NCBI GenBank assembly: GCA_903913215.1
Contig: CAIWKE010000039.1
Coordinates: forward strand, 1 to 57,325
Source of the DNA: an uncultured Holophagaceae bacterium
GTDB taxonomy: Bacteria; Acidobacteriota; Holophagae; Holophagales; Holophagaceae
Reading direction: 5' to 3'
DNA length: 57,325 bases
Part shown: piece by piece, positions 8,021 to 17,187 of the stretch
How the letters are laid out: every line of letters begins with the position of its first letter
How positions within the stretch are numbered: the stretch's first letter is position 1
Made by a program: the position numbers and the translations under genes
The notes under the pieces: generated by a model
What the model saw: only the letters and a program-made list of their open reading frames with translations
Database searches by the model: none
Told to the model about the DNA's origin: nothing

Positions 8021-9010
8021 ATGCAAACGCGCAGCCTCGGCACCCAGGGACTGGAAGTCTCTGCCCTCGGCCTCGGCTGCATGGGCATGTCGGACTTCTA
8101 CGGCAACCGGGATGACGCGGAGTCCACGGCCACCCTGCTCCACGCCGTGGAACTGGGAGTGACCTTTTTCGACACGGCGGACATGTACGGCCCCTGGACC
8201 AATGAGGTCCTGGTGGGCAAGGCGCTGGGCCCGGCGCGCCAGCGCCTGATCATCGCCACCAAATTCGGCATCATGCGGGATCCCGTCGACCCGACCGTGC
8301 GGGGCATCTGCGGTCGGCCAGACTACGTGCGCCGGGCCTGCGATGCCAGCCTGCAGCGGTTGGGCATGGATGTCATCGACCTCTACTACCAGCACCGGGT
8401 GGACCCCGATGTGCCCATCGAGGAGACCGTGGGGGCCATGGCAGACCTTGTGCAGGCGGGCAAGGTCCGCTTCCTGGGGCTCTCCGAGGTGAGTCCAGCC
8501 ACCCTGCGCCGAGCCTGCCAGGTGCATCCCATCAGCGCCGTACAGTCCGAGTACTCCCTCTGGACCCGGGACCCCGAAGAAGGCCTCCTGGCCACCTGCC
8601 GTGAGCTGGGCGTGGGCTTCGTGCCCTACAGCCCCCTGGGCCGGGGCTTCCTCACGGGCCAGATCCGGCACTTCGAGGACTTCGGACCCACGGACTACCG
8701 CCGCAACACGCCCCGTTTCCAGGGGGAGAACTTCCAGAAGAACCTGGACCTGGTGGCGCGCCTCGAGGACATGGCCCAGGCTCGGGGCTGCACGCCCTCT
8801 CAGCTGGCCCTGGCCTGGGTGCTGGGCCAGGGTGGGGATCTAGTCCCCATCCCCGGCACCAAGCGCCGGGACCGGCTGGCGGAGAACCTGGGGGCCCTGG
8901 AAGAGGTGCTCTGCCCCGGCGAACTGCAGGAACTCAGCGGCCTCTTTCCAGCTGGCGCTGCGGCGGGCACCCGCTACCCCGAGGCAGGCATGCACGTGGT
9001 GAATCGCTAG
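8021..9010 (+). CDS. Aldo/keto reductase
   Basis: The 329-residue product matches the IolS/YajO-like branch of NADPH-dependent aldo/keto reductases. The catalytic tetrad can be read as Asp51, Tyr56, Lys81 and the His in [10 protein letters not shown] near residue 115. The N-terminal [13 protein letters not shown] and C-terminal [15 protein letters not shown] (cofactor phosphate binding) are typical. The ATG at 8021 follows AGGAG. The natural substrate is unknown. With the flavodoxin, thioredoxin and nitroreductase genes it completes a set suited to carbonyl and quinone detoxification. Confidence 0.87.
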   Translation: MQTRSLGTQGLEVSALGLGCMGMSDFYGNRDDAESTATLLHAVELGVTFFDTADMYGPWTNEVLVGKALGPARQRLIIATKFGIMRDPVDPTVRGICGRPDYVRRACDASLQRLGMDVIDLYYQHRVDPDVPIEETVGAMADLVQAGKVRFLGLSEVSPATLRRACQVHPISAVQSEYSLWTRDPEEGLLATCRELGVGFVPYSPLGRGFLTGQIRHFEDFGPTDYRRNTPRFQGENFQKNLDLVARLEDMAQARGCTPSQLALAWVLGQGGDLVPIPGTKRRDRLAENLGALEEVLCPGELQELSGLFPAGAAAGTRYPEAGMHVVNR

Positions 9011-9071
9011 GGACTCTTGATCGCTGCTACTTCGCAGTCGTGGGAAACTAAGGGGTTCCGTCGGAGCCCGC

Positions 9072-10736
9072 ATGTCCAGCCCCACTGATTCCCCCGTCAT
9101 CACCGCCCCCCGCGGCACCCACCTGCACTGCAAGGGCTGGGTGCAGGAGGCGGCCCTGCGCATGCTCATGAACAACCTGGATCCCGAGGTGGCCGAGCGC
9201 CCCGAGGATCTGGTGGTCTATGGCGGCCTGGGCAAGGCGGCGCGGAACTGGGACTGCTTCCACGCCATCGTGAAGGAGCTCAAGCACCTGGGCAATGATG
9301 AGACCCTGTTGGTGCAGAGCGGCAAACCCGTAGGCGTGGTGAAGACCCACGAGGACGCGCCTCGGGTCCTCATCGCCAACTCCAACCTGGTGCCCAAGTG
9401 GGCCACCTGGGAGGTCTTCCGGGAGCTGGATCAGAAGGGCTTGATGATGTACGGCCAGATGACCGCCGGCAGCTGGATCTACATTGGCAGCCAGGGCATC
9501 GTGCAGGGCACCTATGAGACCTTCGCCGAGGCGGCCCGCCAGCACTTCAACGGCACCCTCGCCGGCACCTGGACCCTCACAGCGGGCCTGGGCGGCATGG
9601 GCGGCGCCCAACCCCTGGCGGTCACCATGAACGGCGGCGTCTGCCTCGCTATTGACGTAGACCAGACCCGCATCCAGAAGCGCCTGGACACCCGTTACCT
9701 GGACGAGTGGACCGACAACCTGGATACGGCCCTGGCCCTCGTGGAGCAGTACGTGGATGCCCACGAGGCCCGCAGCATCGGGCTGTTGGGCAACGCGGCG
9801 GAGTTGCTGCCGGAGATCCTGCGCCGGGGCCAGATCCCCCAGCTGGTCACGGACCAGACCTCGGCCCACGACGAGTACAACGGCTACATCCCCGCGGGGC
9901 TCAGTTTGGAGCAGGCTGCGATCATGCGGAAAAACGAGTCCGAGGCCTACGTGCAGCGGGCCCTGGGCTCCATGCGCACCCATGTGGAGGCAATGATCGA
10001 GTTCCAGCGCCTGGGCTCGGTCACCTTCGACTACGGCAACAACATCCGCGCCCAGGCCCAGCGCGCGGGCTGCGAGAACGCCTTCGCCTTCCCAGGCTTC
10101 GTGCCGGCCTTCATCCGGCCGCTCTTCTGCAAGGGCATCGGCCCCTTCCGCTGGGCGGCCCTTTCGGGCGACCCTGAGGACATCGCCGTCACGGACGCCG
10201 CCATGCTGGAGCTGTTCCCTGACAATGAGGGCCTCCACCGCTGGATCAAGGCCGCCCAGGAGAAGATCGCCTTCCAGGGCCTGCCCGCCCGCATCTGCTG
10301 GATCGGCGCCGGGGAGCGCCATCTGGCTGGGCTCAGGTTCAACGAGCTGGTCCGCGAGGGCAAGGTCAAGGCACCCATCGTCATCGGCCGGGACCACCTG
10401 GACAGCGGCAGCGTGGCCAGCCCCAACCGCGAGACTGAGGCCATGAAGGACGGCTCCGATGCGGTCAGTGACTGGCCTCTGCTCAATGCCCTCACGGCGG
10501 CCTCCGGCGGCGCCTCCTGGGTGAGCTTCCACCACGGCGGCGGCGTGGGCATGGGCTACAGCCAGCACAGCGGCGTGGTCATCGTGGCCGACGGCACCGA
10601 ACGCGCCGACCGCTGCATCAAACGCGTCCTCTGGAACGACCCCGCCATGGGCGTCTTCCGCCACGCCGACGCCGGCTACGAATCCGCCCGCGAACACGCC
10701 GAGACCATCGGGTTGCACATACCGATGCAGCCTTAA
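9072..10736 (+). CDS. hutU: Urocanate hydratase
   Basis: Urocanate hydratase converts urocanate to imidazolonepropionate with tightly bound NAD+, the second step of histidine degradation. The 554-residue length fits the family (about 555). Conserved segments include the N-terminal [23 protein letters not shown], the glycine-rich [15 protein letters not shown] region near residue 175, and [15 protein letters not shown] near the C-terminus. No hutH, hutI or hutG lies in this window, so the gene stands apart from the rest of its pathway here. The start follows a weak purine-rich site. Confidence 0.95.
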   Translation: MSSPTDSPVITAPRGTHLHCKGWVQEAALRMLMNNLDPEVAERPEDLVVYGGLGKAARNWDCFHAIVKELKHLGNDETLLVQSGKPVGVVKTHEDAPRVLIANSNLVPKWATWEVFRELDQKGLMMYGQMTAGSWIYIGSQGIVQGTYETFAEAARQHFNGTLAGTWTLTAGLGGMGGAQPLAVTMNGGVCLAIDVDQTRIQKRLDTRYLDEWTDNLDTALALVEQYVDAHEARSIGLLGNAAELLPEILRRGQIPQLVTDQTSAHDEYNGYIPAGLSLEQAAIMRKNESEAYVQRALGSMRTHVEAMIEFQRLGSVTFDYGNNIRAQAQRAGCENAFAFPGFVPAFIRPLFCKGIGPFRWAALSGDPEDIAVTDAAMLELFPDNEGLHRWIKAAQEKIAFQGLPARICWIGAGERHLAGLRFNELVREGKVKAPIVIGRDHLDSGSVASPNRETEAMKDGSDAVSDWPLLNALTAASGGASWVSFHHGGGVGMGYSQHSGVVIVADGTERADRCIKRVLWNDPAMGVFRHADAGYESAREHAETIGLHIPMQP

Positions 10737-10829
10737 AAAAGATCCACCACGAAGACTCGAAGGCCCAAAGAAAATCAAGGAATCTGTTTTCGAGTCTTCG
10801 TGTCTTCGCGTTGGATCAGTTGTCTTTTT
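10735..10829. repeat. Intergenic inverted repeat of the GATCCA-CGAAGAC type
   Basis: The left arm contains GATCCACCACGAAGACTCGAAGG and the right arm reads back its complement with CGAGTCTTCGTGTCTTCGCG followed by TTGGATC. The element starts at the hutU stop and could terminate its transcript. It is nearly the same as the element at 13201-13320. Confidence 0.7.
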
Positions 10830-10848
10830 CACCTGAATCGAGGTACCC

Positions 10849-11247
10849 ATGTCCCGCCCCTGCCCTTGCACGTCCAAGAAGCCCTATGATCGCTGCTGTG
10901 GGCCTTTCATCGCGGGAACGGCGCTGCCGGATACGGCGGAGCAGCTGATGCGCTCGCGCTTCTCGGCCTATGCGCTGGGCAAGGTGGAATATCTGATCCA
11001 GACCCGGCCCGAAGCCAAGCGCGCCGAAGAGGACCGGGAAGAACTGAAGGTCTACTGCAAGTCTGTGAGTTGTGTGGGCCTCAAGATCGTGGCCAAGGAG
11101 AAGGGCGCCAAGGGCGATGAGACCGGCGTGGTCACCTTCCACGCCAGCCTCCAGGCCAATGGCCGCCGCAGCCTCCACATCGAGACCAGCAACTTCGAGC
11201 GTGAGAACGGGCGCTGGGTCTATGTGGATGGGATCGTGAAGGAGTAG
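10849..11247 (+). CDS. YchJ-family protein with N-terminal SEC-C-like zinc motif
   Basis: The 132-residue product begins CPCTSKKPYDRCCGPFI, a SEC-C-like zinc-binding motif. It then carries the YchJ middle region (ALPDTAEQLMRSRFSAYALG) and ends HIETSNFERENGRWVYVDG, typical of the NTF2-like YchJ domain. The molecular role of YchJ is not established. The start at 10849 lies directly behind the inverted repeat, and no partner gene is apparent. Confidence 0.85.
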   Translation: MSRPCPCTSKKPYDRCCGPFIAGTALPDTAEQLMRSRFSAYALGKVEYLIQTRPEAKRAEEDREELKVYCKSVSCVGLKIVAKEKGAKGDETGVVTFHASLQANGRRSLHIETSNFERENGRWVYVDGIVKE

Positions 11248-11262
11248 GGACCGGCGTTCCGC

Positions 11263-12147
11263 TTAATGTGACCCGGTATATTTCTCCCCAGCCATGATGT
11301 CCATCTCCAGCTGGTTCTGTTTGGGCGGCAGGGGGCAGGTGGCGAAGTTCGAGAAGGCACATGGCGGATTGATGGCGCGGTTGAAGTCCAGCACCACCTT
11401 GCCGTCCTTGGGCATGTCCGCGTAGAGGAAGCGCCCGGCGGGATAGGTTCCCTTGGTGCTGGTGGTGTCCTTAAAGATGATGAAGAGCTGCGGGTGCTCG
11501 GGATCCTCCAGCATGGGCTCCAGCGTCACCTCGCGGCCCCCCAGCTTGAAGCGGAGCAGGCCCGGGGTGGTCATGGGTTCCGAGGTGCCCAGCACCGTGG
11601 AGATGGCGCGGGTCTGGGGCGGATTGTAGGGGATGAAGTCCGCCTCCACGCGCCAGGCTGCATCCACCGGATAGCGCGGCACGCCGTGGAAGGCCTTGCG
11701 GGTAGGAGCCTCGGGATCCTTCACGCGGACTCCGACCTTGGCCCCGCGCTGGATCAGATAGAAGGAGACTCGGCCTGCCTGCAGGACATCGGCCTTGCCG
11801 GTGGCATCGGACTTCAGGACCGCTTCCACCGCGGGTTTGCCATTGAGCAGGAGACCGCTGCCCGGCAGGGGCTTGAAGCGCACCGTGCTGCCCTCCACGA
11901 TGAACAGGCCCGCCTTGGCTGGCGCGGCCCAGTCCGGCAGCAGCACGGTGGAACCCGGGGCGGACCCCAGGGTGTTCTCTCCGGGGTTGAGCCAGTCCCG
12001 GCCGATGAGGGTGAGCCAGCCGTCCTCAGCGCTCAGCCTTGCGACGCGCCCCGCGTGCCACGCGTCCACGGAGGCGCGGTAGGCCTCCTGGGCGGGGGCC
12101 GGCAGGGCCAGCAGGCAGAGGGTGGCGAGGGGGAGGAACAGGCGCAT
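11263..12147 (-). CDS. Secreted DUF1684 protein
   Basis: The 294-residue product has a signal peptide (LPLATLCLLALPAPAQ) and then the DUF1684 pattern. That pattern includes an early AEDGWLTLIGRDWLNPGENT and a late segment near residue 245 rich in Asp, Asn and Cys: DGKVVLDFNRAINPPCAFS. The family has no established reaction, and the conserved late block suggests a binding or catalytic site. It is convergent with the YchJ gene and has no clear operon partner. Confidence 0.8.
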   Translation of the reverse strand: MRLFLPLATLCLLALPAPAQEAYRASVDAWHAGRVARLSAEDGWLTLIGRDWLNPGENTLGSAPGSTVLLPDWAAPAKAGLFIVEGSTVRFKPLPGSGLLLNGKPAVEAVLKSDATGKADVLQAGRVSFYLIQRGAKVGVRVKDPEAPTRKAFHGVPRYPVDAAWRVEADFIPYNPPQTRAISTVLGTSEPMTTPGLLRFKLGGREVTLEPMLEDPEHPQLFIIFKDTTSTKGTYPAGRFLYADMPKDGKVVLDFNRAINPPCAFSNFATCPLPPKQNQLEMDIMAGEKYTGSH

Positions 12148-12221
12148 TCAGCCATCGTACCAGCCTCTCGGAGATCGCGATTCAGAAGGTAGGATGGAGG
12201 TCACCCCCACTTGGAGAGCCC

Positions 12222-13196
12222 ATGCGCATCCTCACCTGCGTCCTGCCCCTCGGGCTCTCGCTGCTGCTCAGCGCGGGCGAGCCGCCCCGCCGTCCGGTCC
12301 ACACCTTCTCCATCGTGGCCCGGGACGCGGCCACCGGGGACCTGGGTGTGGCCGTCCAGAGCCACTGGTTCGGCGTGGGCTCCTCGGTGCCCTGGGCGGA
12401 GCCCGGCGTGGGCGCCGTGGCCACCCAGAGTTTTGTGGAGCCCAGCTACGGCGCCCTGGGCCTGGCCCTCATGAAGGCTGGCAAGTCCGCGCCTGACGCC
12501 CTCAAGGCCCTGCTGGCCACGGATCCTGATCGGGAGGTGCGCCAGGTGGCCATGGTGGATGCCCAGGGGCACGCTGCTGCGCACACCGGCACCAAGTGCA
12601 TCCAGGCTGCGGGCCACGAGGTGGGGGACGGCTTCACGGTGGAGGCCAACCTCATGGACAAGGCCAGCGTTTGGCCCGCCATGGCCAAGGCCTTCCGGGC
12701 TTCCAAGGGGGATCTTGCGGATCGGTTGCTGGCGGCTCTGATCGCCGCCCAGGGCGAGGGCGGTGATATCCGTGGGCGCCAGAGCGCCGCCATCCTCATC
12801 GTGAAGGGCAAGGCCTCGGGTCAGCCCTGGAACGACCGCCTCTTCGACCTCCGGGTGGAGGACAGCCCCGAGCCTCTGGTGGAACTGGGCCGCCTCATCC
12901 AGCTCCGCCGCGCCTACCGCCTCATGGACGAGGGGGATGGCTTCGTCACCGCGGCCAAGTGGAACGAAGCCAAGGCCGCCTACGAGGCTGCCGCCAAGCT
13001 GGCCCCGGGGATCTGGGAGATGCCCTTCTGGCAGGCCGTGGCCCTGGCCTCCAGCGGTCACCTCGACGAGGCCCTGCCCATCTTCAAGCGCGTCTTTGCC
13101 GCCGAACCCTTCTGGAAGCGCCTCGTCCCCCGCCTCGCCGACGTCGACCAGCTCCCCAAGGACCCCGCCCTTCTGAAGGCCATTGAGGCTCAGTGA
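12222..13196 (+). CDS. DUF1028 Ntn-hydrolase-like protein with C-terminal TPR-like tail, exported
   Basis: A signal peptide precedes HTFSIVARDAATGDLGVAV, the hallmark start of DUF1028, a family related to N-terminal-nucleophile hydrolases. Processing that exposes Thr would create the nucleophile, but this is inference. Further DUF1028 motifs are VPWAEPGVGAVATQSF and GGDIRGRQSAAILIV. The C-terminal 90 residues look like helical TPR repeats (AYEAAAKLAPGIWEMPFWQAV). The ATG at 12222 was chosen because it starts the signal peptide. The substrate is unknown. Confidence 0.8.
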   Translation: MRILTCVLPLGLSLLLSAGEPPRRPVHTFSIVARDAATGDLGVAVQSHWFGVGSSVPWAEPGVGAVATQSFVEPSYGALGLALMKAGKSAPDALKALLATDPDREVRQVAMVDAQGHAAAHTGTKCIQAAGHEVGDGFTVEANLMDKASVWPAMAKAFRASKGDLADRLLAALIAAQGEGGDIRGRQSAAILIVKGKASGQPWNDRLFDLRVEDSPEPLVELGRLIQLRRAYRLMDEGDGFVTAAKWNEAKAAYEAAAKLAPGIWEMPFWQAVALASSGHLDEALPIFKRVFAAEPFWKRLVPRLADVDQLPKDPALLKAIEAQ

Positions 13197-13200
13197 GCTT

Positions 13201-13320
13201 TTACTGATCCAACACAAAGACACGAAGACTCGAAGGGAAATAGAAGCGGAAGGGCAAAAAGTAAGGGCTGCCGTTCTAATTCGTGGTCTTTGCGTCTTCG
13301 TGTTGGATCAGTTTTCTTTA
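13201..13320. repeat. Intergenic inverted repeat of the CTGATCCAACAC-CGAAGAC type
   Basis: The ends CTGATCCAACAC and GTGTTGGATCAG are perfect complements. Inside, AAAGACACGAAGACTCGAAGG faces TTCGTGGTCTTTGCGTCTTCG. It lies between the convergent DUF1028 and lspA genes, where a two-way terminator would be useful. Confidence 0.7.
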
Positions 13321-13799
13321 GCCTTGCCTTCAATCCGCGACGCCAATAGCATGCGGATCCCGAACAACACGGCGCCGACGAGGATGAAGCTGTCGGCGAT
13401 GTTGAAGGTCCAGTAGTGCCAGGTCCCGAAGATAAAATCCAGAAAGTCCACCACGGCGCCACGCAGGATCCGGTCGATGCCGTTGCCCAGCGCACCGCCC
13501 AGGATGAGGCCCAGGCAGACGCGATCCCAGGTTGGGGTCTCGTCCGCCAGGAAGAGGCGCCCGAAGTAGACCAGGGCCACCAGGCCTGCCACGGCGAACA
13601 GAATGTAGCGGACCGAGTCCGGCAGCCAAGTGAGGCTGCCGAAGATGGCGCCCCGGTTGAAGCCCAGCGTCAGTGAGAAGAAGCCCTTGATGACCGGCAG
13701 GGACTGTTCCTCCCGCAGCAGGCGCAGGATCCAGGCCTTGGAGCCGAGATCCAGGGCCAGGACACTGGCGGGCAGCAGCAGCCAGATCAGCTTCCGCAC
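13308..13799 (-). CDS. lspA: Lipoprotein signal peptidase
   Basis: LspA is the inner-membrane aspartyl protease that removes lipoprotein signal peptides. The 163-residue product has four membrane segments. The conserved blocks are FNRGAIFG at 47-54, GGALGNGID at 101-109, VVDFLDF at 116-122 and FNIADSF at 132-138. The catalytic pair is Asp118 and Asp136. A GTG at 13799 overlaps the TAG of ileS by one base, so the ileS-lspA pair is translationally coupled, a widespread arrangement. The last bases enter the neighbouring inverted repeat. Confidence 0.92.
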   Translation of the reverse strand: MRKLIWLLLPASVLALDLGSKAWILRLLREEQSLPVIKGFFSLTLGFNRGAIFGSLTWLPDSVRYILFAVAGLVALVYFGRLFLADETPTWDRVCLGLILGGALGNGIDRILRGAVVDFLDFIFGTWHYWTFNIADSFILVGAVLFGIRMLLASRIEGKAKEN

Positions 13800-16603
13800 T
13801 AGGCCACCACGACGGCGCAGCGCACGCAGAGGGCCGTGTCCTCGCCCACACCATGACCGCCCTTGTGGTTCCAGCAGCGGGGGCACTTGGTGCCTTCGTG
13901 CGTCGTGACCGTCACGAGGGGGTCGGTTGCGCTCGAAGCTGCGCTTCGAGCGATGGAAGAAACCACCAGGAGGTCGTCCAGGGATTCACCAAGGGCGTCC
14001 AACTGATCCCATTCGCTCTGATCCTTCAGGGTGATGGCGACACTCGCATCCAGGCTGGTGCCGATGGTCTTGGCGGCTCGGTGGGGCTCCATGGCCCCTT
14101 GCACGGCCTCGCGGACCTCCCAGAGTTTCCGCCACTCGGGGGCTTCGGCCTGGGCCAGAACCTCAGGGAAGCGCTGCTCATGGACGCTGCCAGTGGCGCC
14201 GGGGATCGCCTCCCAGGCCTCGTCCATGGTGTAGCTCATGACCGGGGCCAGGAGGGTGCAGAGGCCCTGGGCCAGCTCCCAGCAGGTGGCGCGGCAGCTC
14301 CGCCGCCGGGCGGAATCCAGGGCGTCGCAGTAAAGGCGGTCCTTGATGATCTCGAAGTAACGGCCCGAAAGTTCCAGCTGGCAGAAGCCGTGGATGGACT
14401 GGGTGGCGCGGTGGAATTCGAAGCGCGTGTATGCGTCCCGCGCCTCCTGGGTGGTTCGGCCGAAAGCGTCCAGCACCCAGCGGTCCAGGGGGGCCAGATC
14501 TGCGGGGGCCACGGCATCCTTGACAGGATCGAAGTCCGCCAGGGCGCCCAGGAGGAAACGCAGGGTGTTGCGGATCTTCCGGTAGGCATCGGCGCTGCGG
14601 TCCAGGATCTCCTTGGAGATGCGGATGTCCTCGCTGTAATCGCAGCTGGCGGCCCACCAGCGCAGGATGTCCGCGCCCAGGGTCTTGAGGATCTCCTCGG
14701 GCGTGATGACATTGCCCAGGCTCTTGGACATCTTCTGGCCCTTGCCGTCCAGCACGAAGCCGTGGGTGACCACCTGCTTGTAGGGCTTGGTGCCCGTGGC
14801 GGCTAGGTTGAAGAGCAGAGAGCTGTGGAACCAGCCCCGGTGCTGATCCGAGCCCTCCAGGTAGATGAACTGGCCGTAGTCCGAACGCTTCAACTCGGGG
14901 TGGGACTCGCAGACCACGGAGGCGCTGACACCGGAGTCGATCCAGACATCGAGGATGTCCGTTTCCTTTTGGAAGACCTGGGAGCCGCAGCGGCAGGTGG
15001 AACCCGCAGGCAGCAGGCTCTCCACGGACAGCTCGGACCAGGCCTCAATGCCTCCCTGCTCGATGGCCAGGGCCGCCGCCTCGAATACCGAAGGCGCCAC
15101 CAGGGGCTCGCCACAGGCCTCGCAGCGCAGCACGGTGATGGGCGTGCCCCAGGCACGCTGGCGGCTGATGCACCAGTCGGGCCGGCCCGCGATCATGGCC
15201 GAAATGCGGTTCTGCCCCTGGGCTGGGATCCACTGGGTCTGCTCCACACCCTCGATGCCCAGTTCTCGCAGGCTGCGGCCCTTGCCCGTGAGTTCCGAGT
15301 CCATGGTTATGAACCACTGCTCTGTGGCGCGGAAGAGGATGGGCGTGCGGGTTCGCCAGCAGTGCGGATAGCTGTGGGTCAGCATGTCCACATGCAGGAG
15401 GCTACGGTCGTTCTTGAGGCGCTCCACCACCAGGGGGTTGGCGTCGAAGATGTTCTTGCCCTCCAGCTCAGGGTCATTGACCGCGGGCAGGAACTTGCCA
15501 TCGGGTCCCACCAACTGCAGGAGGCCCAGGTGGTGGGCCAGGTTGAAGTCGTCGACACCGTGGTCTGGGGCCGTATGAACCAGACCCGTGCCGGTATCGG
15601 CGGTGACGTAGTCCGCCAGCAGCACCGGGCTGTCCCGGTCGATCCAGGGATGCCGGGCCACCAGGGTCTGGAACTCCTTGCCGCTACGGATCTCCACCGT
15701 GTGCAGTTCTACGCCAAGCTTTTTGGCAAAGTCCTCACGCAGGGGCACCGCCACGATGTAGTAACGCTCCCTGGCCTTCACCACGGCGTACTCAAAGTCG
15801 GGATGCATGGCCACGGCCAGGTTGCTCGGCAGGGTCCAGGGCGTGGTGGTCCAGATGGGGACGAAGAGGGGCACGGGCAGCTCCAGGCGCCGGGCCTCGA
15901 CGTCCGCCACTGGGAAGGCCACGGTGATGGCCGGACTGGTCTTGTCCGCGTATTCGACTTCCGCTTCAGCGAGGGCCGTGCGGGCGCCGTAGCTCCAGTG
16001 CACCACCTTCAGCTTCCGGGTGACGGAGCCGCTCTCGAAGAGCTTCGCCAAGTGCCGGACCGTCTCGGCCTCATACCGGGGGGCCATGGTCACGTAGGGC
16101 TGCTCCCAGGCGCCCAGCACACCCAGGCGCTGGAAAGCGGTGCGCTGGGTATCGATCCACTTCTGGGCGTATACGCGGCACTTCTGCAGGAACTCCGCGC
16201 GGCTCAACTCCCGACGCTTGGGCCCCAGGTCCTTTTCCACCGCGTGCTCGATGGGCAGGCCGTGGCAGTCCCAGCCTGGTACGTAGGGGGACTCGTAGCC
16301 CTCCATCCAGCGGGACTTCACCACCACATCCTTGAGGATCTTGTTCAGGGCATGGCCCATGTGGATGGCGCCGTTGGCATAGGGGGGGCCATCATGGAGC
16401 ACCTCGCGGCCCTTCCCGAGGCCTGTGACGTTGTCAGCCTGACGCCTCGCCTCGATGCGGGCGTAGAGGTTCCGTCCCTGCGCATCGAGGGCCTTCCAGC
16501 GCTCCAGCCGTTTCGGCTCGCGCTGGGGCAGGTCCGCCTTCATGGGGAAGTCGGTCTTGGGAAGAAAAACAGAGTATTTCTTAACCGGAGCTTGCTCGCT
16601 CAT
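13799..16603 (-). CDS. ileS: Isoleucyl-tRNA synthetase
   Basis: IleS charges tRNA-Ile in the cytoplasm. The 934-residue product shows the class I motifs HMGH (residues 81-84) and KMSKS (about 600). An editing domain lies between them. A C-terminal zinc finger holds CPRCWNHKGG and CVRC. The ATG at 16603 (MSEQAPVKKYS) is chosen because homology begins there and a longer frame would cross the terminator of mscL. It is followed directly by lspA. No T-box leader was recognised upstream. Confidence 0.95.
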   Translation of the reverse strand: MSEQAPVKKYSVFLPKTDFPMKADLPQREPKRLERWKALDAQGRNLYARIEARRQADNVTGLGKGREVLHDGPPYANGAIHMGHALNKILKDVVVKSRWMEGYESPYVPGWDCHGLPIEHAVEKDLGPKRRELSRAEFLQKCRVYAQKWIDTQRTAFQRLGVLGAWEQPYVTMAPRYEAETVRHLAKLFESGSVTRKLKVVHWSYGARTALAEAEVEYADKTSPAITVAFPVADVEARRLELPVPLFVPIWTTTPWTLPSNLAVAMHPDFEYAVVKARERYYIVAVPLREDFAKKLGVELHTVEIRSGKEFQTLVARHPWIDRDSPVLLADYVTADTGTGLVHTAPDHGVDDFNLAHHLGLLQLVGPDGKFLPAVNDPELEGKNIFDANPLVVERLKNDRSLLHVDMLTHSYPHCWRTRTPILFRATEQWFITMDSELTGKGRSLRELGIEGVEQTQWIPAQGQNRISAMIAGRPDWCISRQRAWGTPITVLRCEACGEPLVAPSVFEAAALAIEQGGIEAWSELSVESLLPAGSTCRCGSQVFQKETDILDVWIDSGVSASVVCESHPELKRSDYGQFIYLEGSDQHRGWFHSSLLFNLAATGTKPYKQVVTHGFVLDGKGQKMSKSLGNVITPEEILKTLGADILRWWAASCDYSEDIRISKEILDRSADAYRKIRNTLRFLLGALADFDPVKDAVAPADLAPLDRWVLDAFGRTTQEARDAYTRFEFHRATQSIHGFCQLELSGRYFEIIKDRLYCDALDSARRRSCRATCWELAQGLCTLLAPVMSYTMDEAWEAIPGATGSVHEQRFPEVLAQAEAPEWRKLWEVREAVQGAMEPHRAAKTIGTSLDASVAITLKDQSEWDQLDALGESLDDLLVVSSIARSAASSATDPLVTVTTHEGTKCPRCWNHKGGHGVGEDTALCVRCAVVVA

Positions 16604-16689
16604 CGGCGCCCTCGTGCGTCGGGGGGTGCACCCAAGCACCCCGGGGTTGATCTTCCAGTTCACCACGGGCGGCCTGCCCTCACAAGGGA

Positions 16690-16711
16690 AAGGGCCCGTC
16701 CCCGGGCCCTT
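16690..16711 (-). terminator. Terminator-like hairpin after mscL
   Basis: AAGGGCCCG and CGGGCCCTT form a perfect 9-bp GC-rich stem with a four-base loop. It is located just downstream of the mscL stop and upstream of ileS. Only a short T-containing tail follows, so its strength is uncertain. Confidence 0.65.
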
Positions 16712-16735
16712 CATGCGCCTTGATCTGGCTTCGGA

Positions 16736-17125
16736 CTAGAGGTTGCTGGTGCAGTGCTTGCAGCGGGTGGCAAGAAGGGGCACCTGCTCCAGGCAGGCGG
16801 GGCATTCCTTGGTGGTGGGGGCGGCGGCGACTTCTTCCTTCTTGCCGAACCGGCCCAGGAACTTGATCAGTACCAGGAAGATCACCAGCGCGATGACCAG
16901 GAAGTTGACGGTGGCGCCGAGGACGGCCCCAAAGCGGAACTTCCCGATGACCCACTCCTCCCACTTGATGTTGGTGGGGAGCACATAAGTCACCAGGGGC
17001 ATGACGATGCCGTCCACGAAGGCGGTGATGATCTTGCCGAAGGCGCCGCCGATGACCACGGCCACAGCCAGATCAATGACGTTGCCCTTGAGGATGAAGG
17101 CCTTGAATTCGTCTTTCAGGGACAT
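16736..17125 (-). CDS. mscL: Large-conductance mechanosensitive channel with C-terminal zinc ribbon
   Basis: MscL is the inner-membrane emergency valve against osmotic downshock. The 129-residue product has the N-terminal amphipathic start ([21 protein letters not shown]), the two membrane helices, and the loop between them. The usual C-terminal helix bundle is replaced or extended by [18 protein letters not shown], a four-Cys zinc-ribbon-like motif. The gene follows an OmpA-type gene on the same strand, separated by a strong terminator. Zinc binding is inferred from the spacing of the cysteines. Confidence 0.92.
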   Translation of the reverse strand: MSLKDEFKAFILKGNVIDLAVAVVIGGAFGKIITAFVDGIVMPLVTYVLPTNIKWEEWVIGKFRFGAVLGATVNFLVIALVIFLVLIKFLGRFGKKEEVAAAPTTKECPACLEQVPLLATRCKHCTSNL

Positions 17126-17137
17126 GCGGATCCTCCC

Positions 17138-17175
17138 TAAAAAAACTGGCGGGAGCCCGGGGGACTCCCGCCAGT
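17138..17175 (-). terminator. Rho-independent terminator after the OmpA-family gene
   Basis: On the minus strand, ACTGGCGGGAG and CTCCCGCCAGT form an 11-bp stem, followed at once by a run of seven T. This is a classic intrinsic terminator and separates the ompA-like gene from mscL. Confidence 0.92.
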
Positions 17176-17187
17176 GGGGGTTTGAGA

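Noticed and set aside
9048-10877. Long minus-strand open frame antisense to hutU
   Set aside because: The sense strand is urocanate hydratase with all motifs; the antisense product has no recognisable domain and low-complexity composition.
16604-16689. Possible T-box riboswitch ahead of ileS
   Set aside because: No T-box consensus, specifier loop or anti-terminator was visible in the short leader, which contains the mscL terminator instead.
14825-16723. Very long plus-strand open frame antisense to ileS
   Set aside because: It is a shadow of the GC-rich codon pattern. The sense strand encodes a clear isoleucyl-tRNA synthetase, and the antisense product is Gly/His/Gln-rich with no family features.
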